Of a stretch of DNA of 6,023 nucleotides, positions 1 through 4,641 are shown piece after piece (within the stretch, counting starts at the first letter, position 1; each line of letters begins with the position of its first letter). The notes under the pieces are model-generated. The model ran no database searches, was not told the DNA's origin, and saw nothing but the letters and a program-made list of their open reading frames with translations. Position numbers and translations under genes: made by a program. Source of the DNA: Selenomonas sp. (lineage in GTDB: Bacteria; Bacillota_C; Negativicutes; Selenomonadales; Selenomonadaceae); contig JAGAYB010000201.1 of NCBI GenBank assembly GCA_017940705.1, forward strand, positions 1 to 6,023, given 5' to 3'.

Positions 1-90
1 ATGCTGGTCAAGCGCCCGTTGCTGCTTACAGCAGATAAAGTTCTGGTGGGCTTCAAAGAGCAGGAATGGCAGGATTGTTTTCAGCGGTGA
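1..90 (+). CDS. ArsC/Spx/YffB-like thioredoxin-fold protein, C-terminal end only
   Basis: The frame is open from the first base and stops at TGA 88-90, leaving 29 residues of a gene that begins outside the window. The fragment reads LVKRPLLLTADKVLVGFKEQ and then EWQDCF. The pattern (I/V)KRP(L/I)L followed by LVGF(K/R)E-EW is the characteristic C-terminal segment of the ArsC/Spx/YffB family, where the Arg of KRP belongs to the conserved core. Family members are small cytoplasmic thioredoxin-fold proteins of roughly 115 residues; some are arsenate reductases, many have no known substrate. The N-terminal CxxC or CxxS region that would separate these is not in the window, so no precise function can be given. 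The ATG at base 1 is in frame but lies inside the conserved segment and is not the start. The last 38 bases overlap the end of the opposite-strand glycosylase gene. The assignment rests on a short motif. Confidence 0.65.
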   Translation: MLVKRPLLLTADKVLVGFKEQEWQDCFQR

Positions 91-589
91 GGGCTTCCCT
101 CCACGCCGCTTCCAGCATAGCCATTGTCCAGCGGGCGTTGGCCGGGCTGGTGGAGGGCAGCTTATAGAAATGGATATCAGGCCGGTCTAGAAGTGCCTTA
201 TTGTATTTCTTAAAGCATTGGCAGGATTTGCCGCCATTGAAACAGATGGTATGAATATGTGGATATTTTGCAAGCAGGGCAGAAAAATCGTTGCCCTGCT
301 CGTTTTTTATGGCTGAGTCAAGGCTGCCTTCCCGTTCGCAGGAGGCAATGGAATCCCATAGGGCAATGTGATGGCGCAGCAGCATTTTTAGTCGCTGTTC
401 ATAGACTGCCGGCGCGGTTGTGTTTTCCAGAATTTTGGCCATCAGCGGCCAAAAACGGTTCTGAGGATGAGCGTAATATTGATTCGCACCGAGAGAGGCC
501 ACGCTGGGCATAGAGCCGAGGATAATATGCGTGCAGTTTTCGTCAATGCTGGGCATAAAGCCTGTGCAATAGGAATTTGTTGTGGACAA
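53..589 (-). CDS. DNA-deoxyinosine (hypoxanthine) glycosylase, UDG superfamily family 6
   Basis: This 178-residue protein should excise hypoxanthine (deaminated adenine) from DNA as the first step of base excision repair in the cytoplasm. Visible motifs are GSMPSVASL (25-33), the catalytic-loop segment YYAHPQNRFWPL (38-49) with the conserved Asn-Arg-Phe-Trp, FNGGKSC (117-123), and the second active-site loop LPSTSPANA (144-152). This set is typical of the hypoxanthine-DNA glycosylase branch of the uracil-DNA glycosylase superfamily and differs from Mug or Ung. The start is TTG at 589-587; AGGCGG (602-597) lies seven bases upstream, whereas the first ATG (residue 12, base 556) has no comparable site and would cut into the conserved N-terminal strand. 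The length is slightly above the usual 160-170, with an Ala/Pro/Asn-containing tail encoded partly in the overlap with the convergent ArsC-like gene. It appears to be transcribed alone, divergently from dfx. Confidence 0.9.
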   Translation of the reverse strand: MSTTNSYCTGFMPSIDENCTHIILGSMPSVASLGANQYYAHPQNRFWPLMAKILENTTAPAVYEQRLKMLLRHHIALWDSIASCEREGSLDSAIKNEQGNDFSALLAKYPHIHTICFNGGKSCQCFKKYNKALLDRPDIHFYKLPSTSPANARWTMAMLEAAWREALTAENNPAIPAL

Positions 590-596
590 GTTATCA

Positions 597-602
597 CCGC
601 CT
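597..602 (-). promoter_or_regulatory. Ribosome binding site of the glycosylase gene (decides the TTG start)
   Basis: On the minus strand AGGCGG is followed by seven bases (gTGATAAC region) and then TTG at 589-587. It matches the Shine-Dalgarno core AGGAGG in five of six positions with ideal spacing, and supports the TTG start over the ATG eleven codons further in. Confidence 0.6.
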
Positions 603-618
603 GAAATGATTTGCCTTT

Positions 619-627
619 ATCATACCA
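619..627 (-). promoter_or_regulatory. Probable extended -10 promoter of the glycosylase gene
   Basis: Read on the minus strand, TGG-TATGAT (627 down to 619) is an extended -10 element: TATGAT matches TATAAT in five of six positions and is preceded by TG-N. The expected -35 position (about 642-647) shows no good match, which is normal for extended -10 promoters. Transcription would start near 612 and give a leader of about 23 bases with the ribosome binding site inside it. Predicted by eye only. Confidence 0.4.
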
Positions 628-675
628 CGCCTGTCGGTAAACGCATAGAGCTATTATTGCCGGGATCTGGCTTCC

Positions 676-704
676 TTGTTTTTTTCACGGTTGTCCTGTA
701 CAAT
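676..704 (+). promoter_or_regulatory. Probable sigma-A promoter of dfx
   Basis: TTGTTT at 676-681 and TACAAT at 699-704 are separated by 17 bases. The -10 matches in five of six positions, the -35 only in its first three. Transcription would start near 711, leaving a leader of about 40 bases before the dfx ATG. I looked for a PerR-type box (TTATAAT-N-ATTATAA) because PerR controls dfx-like genes in some Firmicutes, and found none around this site. Confidence 0.45.
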
Positions 705-737
705 AAAACTGCAGATTGTTTTGTGTATTATGAATAT

Positions 738-743
738 GGAGGG
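738..743 (+). promoter_or_regulatory. Ribosome binding site of dfx (decides the start)
   Basis: GGAGGG lies six bases before ATG 750. The same frame is open back to a GTG at 582, so this site together with the position of the desulforedoxin motif fixes the start at 750. Confidence 0.8.
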
Positions 744-749
744 AAAGGT

Positions 750-1139
750 ATGGCAAGCAGATTTTATCGTTGCAATGTTTGTGGTAACCTTGTAGGCCTG
801 ATTCATGATGGCAAAGGAGAGCTGACCTGTTGTGGGCAGGCGATGAAGGAGCTGACAGTCAACACAACCGACGCAGCGCAGGAAAAGCATGTTCCTGTGG
901 CTGATTATGACAAGGCGGCAGGTGTGCTGAAAGTGACAGTTGGTTCTGTTGAGCATCCCATGACTGCGGAGCATCTCATTGAGTGGATTCATGTGCAGAC
1001 GAAGCAGGGAGACTTGATGAAGCGCCTGACTGCGGCAGATAAGCCGGAAGCAGTATTTAGGCTGGCTGATGGGGATAAGCCCGTGGCGGTTTTTGAATAT
1101 TGCAACCTGCATGGCTTGTGGAAAAAAGATATTTGCTGA
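750..1139 (+). CDS. dfx: Desulfoferrodoxin (two-iron superoxide reductase)
   Basis: This 129-residue cytoplasmic enzyme reduces superoxide to hydrogen peroxide without releasing oxygen, using electrons from rubredoxin-like donors; it is a standard oxygen defence of strict anaerobes. The N-terminal desulforedoxin domain has Cys8, Cys11, Cys27 and Cys28, the full ligand set of the Fe(Cys)4 centre I. The C-terminal catalytic domain has His47 (in EKHVP), His69 (EHP), His75 (EHLIEW), Cys118 and His121 (EYCNLHG), which make the square-pyramidal Fe(His)4Cys centre II. Lys46, in the family's conserved Glu-Lys-His trio, is also present. Length and residue spacing are those of ordinary two-iron desulfoferrodoxins, so both centres should be functional. 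The start at ATG 750 follows GGAGGG and places CxxC at the usual position. With a promoter just upstream and an intrinsic terminator six bases after the stop, the gene looks monocistronic. Confidence 0.97.
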   Translation: MASRFYRCNVCGNLVGLIHDGKGELTCCGQAMKELTVNTTDAAQEKHVPVADYDKAAGVLKVTVGSVEHPMTAEHLIEWIHVQTKQGDLMKRLTAADKPEAVFRLADGDKPVAVFEYCNLHGLWKKDIC

Positions 1140-1144
1140 TAGTA

Positions 1145-1191
1145 CCCCTGACAGATGTGACATTGGCCATCTGTCGGGGGTTTTTGTTTTT
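1145..1191 (+). terminator. Intrinsic terminator of dfx
   Basis: A 13-base-pair stem (1145-1157 with 1168-1180: four C-G pairs, one U-G wobble, then GACAGATG/CATCTGTC) encloses a 10-base loop and is followed by TTTTTGTTTTT (1181-1191). The strong stem and U-tract make this a textbook rho-independent terminator. There is no T-run on the opposite strand, so it acts only rightward and insulates the ecf operon from dfx. Confidence 0.95.
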
Positions 1192-1213
1192 GCTTGCCCA
1201 GATATGTTTTCCG

Positions 1214-1243
1214 TTGGCAAAAATCCTGCAATAGCGGTATAAT
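1214..1243 (+). promoter_or_regulatory. Promoter of the ecfA1-ecfA2-ecfT-truA operon
   Basis: TTGGCA (1214-1219, five of six to consensus) and a perfect TATAAT (1238-1243) are separated by 18 bases. The start of transcription would be near 1250, giving a leader of about 44 bases, too short for a vitamin riboswitch. A CTGCAA/TTGCAG inverted repeat (1226-1231 and 1252-1257) is centred on the -10 and might be an operator. This is the strongest promoter in the window by sequence. Confidence 0.75.
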
Positions 1244-1293
1244 GTGAATGTTTGCAGAAAATAAGGAACGGTTCATAAGCAAGGGGTTAAGGT

Positions 1294-2136
1294 ATGGCTT
1301 TTATTGAAATAAAAAACCTGACACATATATATCACCAGGGGACGGAACAGGAATTTTGCGCGCTTAAAAATATAAATCTGACGGTGGAAGCCGGGGAGTT
1401 TGTGGCTGTTCTCGGAGCCAACGGATCCGGCAAGTCCACCTTGGCCAGACATTTAAACGGCCTGCTGCTGCCCACTAAGGGGCAGTGTCTGGTCGCCGGT
1501 CTGGATACCGCTAATGCAGAGGAACTGTGGCAAATTCGCCAGCAGGTGGGCATGGTGTTTCAGAATCCTGACAATCAGCTGATTGCCGGATTGGTGGAGG
1601 ACGATGTGGCCTTTGGCCCGGAAAACTTAGGCATGAAACCGGCAGAAATCCGCCGCCGTGTGAGCCGGGCGCTGGCAACTGTAGGTATGGAGGACTTCCG
1701 TAAATTTGCTCCGCATTTGCTGTCCGGCGGACAAAAGCAGCGTGTAGCCATAGCCGGAGCTTTGGCCATGAATACGCAATGCCTGATATTAGATGAGGCC
1801 ACGGCCATGCTGGACCCGGAGGGACGTCAGGAAGTGATGGCTACGGTGCAGCGCCTGCATGCGGAAAAAGGCTTGACGGTTATCTGTATTACCCATTTTA
1901 TGGATGAAGCTGCCAAGGCGGATAAGGTGTTTATCATGCAGGACGGCAGGATTGTCCGGACGGGAACTCCGCAGAAGGTATTTGCGCAGGCGGAAGCCTT
2001 GCGCAAGCTGGGGCTTGATGTGCCTCTGGCTGTAGATATGGCCGGTAAACTGCGGCAGCACGGCCTGAACCTGTCTCAGGATATACTGACGGAAGATGAT
2101 TTAGTAGCAGCGTTGGAGGCGGCTTATGTCCATTGA
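1294..2136 (+). CDS. ecfA1: ECF transporter ATPase EcfA1 (energy-coupling module)
   Basis: This 280-residue ABC ATPase pairs with EcfA2 and docks on EcfT at the inner face of the membrane to power uptake of vitamins or metal ions by exchangeable S components (group II ECF systems). All nucleotide-binding motifs are intact: Walker A GANGSGKST (41-49), Q-loop VFQNPDNQ (88-95), signature LSGGQKQR (143-150), Walker B CLILDE (163-168) with catalytic Glu168, D-loop MLDP (172-175) and switch His201. FQNPDNQ with TAMLDPEGR is the EcfA1 (formerly CbiO1) pattern, as opposed to the EcfA2 wording of the next gene. The C-terminal 60 residues carry the LGL/LTEDDL tail usual for this family. AAGGGG (1281-1286) sits seven bases before the ATG. 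It is the first gene of the operon, and its last 11 bases overlap ecfA2. The transported substrate cannot be told, because no S component is in the window. Confidence 0.95.
   Translation: MAFIEIKNLTHIYHQGTEQEFCALKNINLTVEAGEFVAVLGANGSGKSTLARHLNGLLLPTKGQCLVAGLDTANAEELWQIRQQVGMVFQNPDNQLIAGLVEDDVAFGPENLGMKPAEIRRRVSRALATVGMEDFRKFAPHLLSGGQKQRVAIAGALAMNTQCLILDEATAMLDPEGRQEVMATVQRLHAEKGLTVICITHFMDEAAKADKVFIMQDGRIVRTGTPQKVFAQAEALRKLGLDVPLAVDMAGKLRQHGLNLSQDILTEDDLVAALEAAYVH
2115..2119 (+). promoter_or_regulatory. Internal ribosome binding site of ecfA2
   Basis: GGAGG lies within the last codons of ecfA1, six bases before the ecfA2 ATG at 2126. It makes re-initiation or coupled translation across the 11-base overlap likely. 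Confidence 0.8.
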
Positions 2137-2992
2137 AGTAAAAAATGTTACCTGCATATATATGCCGCATACCCCTTTTGAGCAGGTGGCTTTGAAAAAT
2201 GTCAGCCTCACGATTCCCAAGGGCAGTTTTACGGCTATCGCCGGACATACAGGCTCGGGAAAATCCACGCTGGTACAGCACTTAAATGGCCTTATTACGC
2301 CCACAAGCGGTGAAGTGCTGGTAGATGGCGTGAATATCGGTGACAAGAGCAAGACGGGGCGTCAGCAGGCACAAAAAGCCCGTCAGCAGGTGGGCATGGT
2401 CTTTCAGTATGCGGAAAACCAGCTGTTTGAGGAAACTATAGCAGCTGATATCGCCTTCGGGCCGCTCAATCAGGAACTGCCGGAGGCAGAAGTCGATAAA
2501 CGTGTCCGGGAGGCGATGGACATTGTCGGCCTTGACTATGAGCTATATCATGGCCGTTCGCCCTTTGCGCTCAGCGGCGGACAAATGCGCCGGGCAGCCA
2601 TTGCCGGAGTGCTGGCCATGAAGCCTGAATATCTCGTGCTGGATGAGCCGGCAGCAGGGCTTGACCCTCTAGGCCGTGAGGATCTGCTTTTACAGATTAA
2701 ACGTCTGCATCAGCAGCACAACATGACCATTGTGATGGTTTCCCATAATATGGAAGATATTGCTAAATTAGCCGATAATGTCATCATTATGTATAACGGC
2801 AAAGTTGCTGCCCAGGGCAGCCCACGGGAGGTTTTTGCTGAGGAAGCGCTGCTAAAGCAGGCCGGTTTGCGCCCCCCTCAGATTGCCACGGTCATGCAGC
2901 GTCTGGCAGCGGCAGGCCTGCCGGTAAATACTGCGGTACTGACCCCGGAGGAAGGGCTGCAAGCTCTGTTGGAGGTTTTTCATGCTAAATAA
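2126..2992 (+). CDS. ecfA2: ECF transporter ATPase EcfA2 (energy-coupling module)
   Basis: This 288-residue ABC ATPase is the second half of the EcfA1/EcfA2 heterodimer. Motifs are Walker A GHTGSGKST (40-48), Q-loop Gln94, signature LSGGQMRR (149-156), Walker B LVLDEP (170-175) with catalytic Glu174, D-loop GLDP (178-181) and switch His207. The sequence after the Q-loop, ENQLFEETI (97-105), and the LSGGQMRR signature are hallmarks of the EcfA2 (CbiO2) branch. The residue before ENQLFEE is Ala96, where Pro is common in relatives; this is a small deviation outside the catalytic residues. The start is ATG 2126, with GGAGG six bases upstream inside ecfA1. The 3' end overlaps ecfT by 11 bases, mirroring the upstream junction. 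Complete and apparently functional. Confidence 0.95.
   Translation: MSIEVKNVTCIYMPHTPFEQVALKNVSLTIPKGSFTAIAGHTGSGKSTLVQHLNGLITPTSGEVLVDGVNIGDKSKTGRQQAQKARQQVGMVFQYAENQLFEETIAADIAFGPLNQELPEAEVDKRVREAMDIVGLDYELYHGRSPFALSGGQMRRAAIAGVLAMKPEYLVLDEPAAGLDPLGREDLLLQIKRLHQQHNMTIVMVSHNMEDIAKLADNVIIMYNGKVAAQGSPREVFAEEALLKQAGLRPPQIATVMQRLAAAGLPVNTAVLTPEEGLQALLEVFHAK
2971..2975 (+). promoter_or_regulatory. Internal ribosome binding site of ecfT
   Basis: GGAGG lies within the last codons of ecfA2, six bases before ATG 2982. It supports this start over the ATG five codons later and repeats the arrangement seen at the ecfA1/ecfA2 junction. Confidence 0.8.
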
Positions 2993-3779
2993 TATTATGC
3001 TGGGCCAGTATTTCCCGGGAGATTCCCTGCTGCACCGTCTGGATGCCCGGGTTAAGCTGGTGCTGTTATTGTTAATGCTCATAGAGGTCTTTGTTTTCAG
3101 CAGCGGAACGGCTTATGGAGTTCTGGCGGCGGTGACGGCAGTGCTGATTATGATTTCCGGTGTGCCGGTGCGGCTGGTGCTGCGCTCCTTAAAGCCCCTC
3201 TGCTGGATTGTCATCTTTACCTTTGTCATACATTTATTCAGTCATCCCGGGCATGAGCTGGCAAGGATATGGTATTTTGCCGTCACGCAGGAAGGCGTAG
3301 AGCAGGGGGCGTTAATCAGTTTGCGCCTGCTGCTGCTGATTCTGTTATCCACCCTGCTGACCTTTACCACCAGTCCTTTGCAGCTGACAGATGCTTTGGA
3401 AAGCCTGCTGGAGCCTTTTAAGAAATTTGGTCTGCCGGCCCATGAACTGGCGATGATGATGACCATTGCCCTGCGTTTTATTCCGACGCTGCTCAGTGAG
3501 GCAGATAAGATTATGAAGGCACAGCAGTCAAGAGGGGCGGATTTTACCACCGGCAACATCCTGAAGCGGTTGAAGAATATGGTGCCGATTCTGGTGCCTT
3601 TGTTTTTGTCGGCCTTCCGCAGGGCCGATGAACTGGCGCTGGCCATGGAGGCACGCTGCTACCGCGGCGGACAGGGGCGTACCAGAATGAAGGAATTGCG
3701 GATTAGACGCGTTGATTATATGGCGATGGCGGCGTTTGCGGTCATCAGCGCTATGATGGGAGTCAGCCTTTATATATGA
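2982..3779 (+). CDS. ecfT: ECF transporter transmembrane protein EcfT
   Basis: This 265-residue membrane protein links the EcfA1/EcfA2 ATPases to S components. Hydrophobic segments are visible at about 25-40, 45-60, 66-86, 110-128 and 246-264, with an amphipathic, charged cytoplasmic region between about 130 and 240 that holds the coupling helices. The two conserved Arg-centred coupling motifs that insert into the ATPase grooves are present: SRG (183-185, in QQSRGADF) and ARC (224-226, in AMEARCYRGG). The N-terminal GQYFPGDSLLHRLDAR-VK stretch (8-25) is also typical. The second motif ends in Cys rather than the Gly or Ser of the textbook motif; I recall AMEARCYRGG wording from other Firmicutes, so I do not treat it as a defect. 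The length is the family's usual one. Its stop overlaps the truA start (ATGA, 3776-3779). Confidence 0.95.
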   Translation: MLNNIMLGQYFPGDSLLHRLDARVKLVLLLLMLIEVFVFSSGTAYGVLAAVTAVLIMISGVPVRLVLRSLKPLCWIVIFTFVIHLFSHPGHELARIWYFAVTQEGVEQGALISLRLLLLILLSTLLTFTTSPLQLTDALESLLEPFKKFGLPAHELAMMMTIALRFIPTLLSEADKIMKAQQSRGADFTTGNILKRLKNMVPILVPLFLSAFRRADELALAMEARCYRGGQGRTRMKELRIRRVDYMAMAAFAVISAMMGVSLYI

Positions 3780-4552
3780 AACCTGAACATAAAGCAGAAA
3801 TGAAAGCGCGGCGGCGGAATATCGCTCTGACGGTAGCCTATGACGGCACGGCCTATCATGGCTTTCAGCGTCAAAATCCGCCGGTTGTGGCTGTGCAGAA
3901 TGTGCTGGAGGAAAAACTGGCCATGGTCTTTGGCGACAGCATTGAGCTGGCGGCCTCCGGGCGGACAGATGCCGGTGTCCATGCCTACGGACAGGTGGTA
4001 AATTTCTTTACCAACGGCCGTATTCCTCTGGACAGGGTAGCAAGAGCCGTCAACAGCCTGCTGCCGCCGGACATCACAGTGAAGGAGGCATGGGAAGCGG
4101 ACAGGGATTTCAGCGCCCGTCACAGTGCCAAGGCAAAGACATACATTTACCGCATTCAGCAGGGGGCGACACCCAATCCCCTGACTGCCCGTTATGCGTG
4201 GTATGAACGGCGTCCTCTGGATACTCGCAAAATGCAGGCGGCATTGCAGCTGCTGGAGGGGGAGCATGATTTCAGTGCCTTTCGGGCGGCAGGCGGCGCG
4301 CCCATGAGCCCGATACGCATTATTTACGAGGCCCGGGTGAGGGAATGTCCGGGAGATATGCTGGAATTTACCCTGCATGGCAACGGCTTTCTTTACCACA
4401 TGGTACGCAACATTGTCGGCACGGTGGCAAACGTAGGGCTGGGGCGTATCAGCGTGGAGCGCTTTGCAAAGATTCTGGAAAGCCTTGACCGGCAGCAGGC
4501 CAGCGCGACAGCCCCGGCCTGTGGTTTGTACCTTTACAAGGTGGAGTACTGA
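3776..4552 (+). CDS. truA: tRNA pseudouridine(38-40) synthase TruA
   Basis: This 258-residue cytoplasmic enzyme isomerises uridines 38, 39 and 40 in the tRNA anticodon arm to pseudouridine. The catalytic motif GRTDAGVHA (62-70) contains the nucleophile Asp65; LTVAYDGTAYHGFQRQ (18-33), KTYIYRI (121-127), FLYHMVRNIVG (205-215) and the terminal APACGLYLYKVEY (246-258) are also standard. Most relatives begin close to RNIALTVAYDG, so the first 13 or so residues (Lys/Glu/Arg-rich) are an extension. The chosen ATG 3776 overlaps the ecfT stop by four bases and can be translated by coupling; the nearest Shine-Dalgarno-like GGGAG (3758-3762) is 13 bases away, longer than ideal. ATG 3800 (residue 9) is the alternative, but it has no clear site. 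It is the last gene of the ecf operon; no hairpin terminator follows. Confidence 0.95.
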   Translation: MKPEHKAEMKARRRNIALTVAYDGTAYHGFQRQNPPVVAVQNVLEEKLAMVFGDSIELAASGRTDAGVHAYGQVVNFFTNGRIPLDRVARAVNSLLPPDITVKEAWEADRDFSARHSAKAKTYIYRIQQGATPNPLTARYAWYERRPLDTRKMQAALQLLEGEHDFSAFRAAGGAPMSPIRIIYEARVRECPGDMLEFTLHGNGFLYHMVRNIVGTVANVGLGRISVERFAKILESLDRQQASATAPACGLYLYKVEY

Positions 4553-4560
4553 CTTTTAAC

Positions 4561-4589
4561 TTGCGCCTAATCTTTGAATCGGGTAAAAT
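4561..4589 (+). promoter_or_regulatory. Probable promoter of the activase gene
   Basis: TTGCGC (4561-4566) and TAAAAT (4584-4589) are separated by exactly 17 bases in the 89-base spacer after truA. The -10 matches in five of six positions, the -35 in its first three. Transcription would begin near 4596. The only secondary structure in the leader is a weak AACCT/AGGTT hairpin (4598-4612). Read-through from the ecf-truA operon remains possible because no terminator was seen between them. Confidence 0.45.
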
Positions 4590-4641
4590 ATGTAAGGAAC
4601 CTGTAAAAGGTTTATTTGGAAACATTTCAGGTGGTGAAACA

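Noticed and set aside
22..34. CTGCT-tac-AGCAG hairpin near the convergent gene ends, considered as a terminator
   Set aside because: It lies inside the ArsC-like coding sequence, has a five-pair stem, and no T-run on either strand.
606..623. ATGAT/ATCAT inverted repeat over the glycosylase -10
   Set aside because: Five-base half sites with an eight-base spacer are expected by chance in AT-rich promoter DNA; part of it is the -10 element itself.
582..749. In-frame 56-codon extension of dfx starting at GTG 582
   Set aside because: The extension has no resemblance to desulfoferrodoxin, it contains the probable dfx promoter, and GGAGGG places the start at ATG 750 with CxxC at its usual position.
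654..1220. 188-residue minus-strand open frame opposite dfx
   Set aside because: It is antisense to a fully convincing dfx gene, crosses the terminator, and shows no recognisable domain.
1250..1293. Possible vitamin riboswitch in the ecfA1 leader
   Set aside because: The predicted leader is only about 44 bases, with no conserved riboswitch core; control by riboswitch in ECF systems is normally at the S-component genes.
3770..4399. 209-residue minus-strand open frame opposite truA
   Set aside because: It mirrors truA codon by codon, with no family motif and no ribosome binding site worth noting; it is a by-product of GC-rich codons in the real gene.
4598..4612. AACCT-gtaaa-AGGTT hairpin after truA, considered as a terminator
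   Set aside because: The stem has only five pairs, is AT-containing, and is followed by ATTTGG and not a U-tract; it also lies downstream of the likely activase transcription start.
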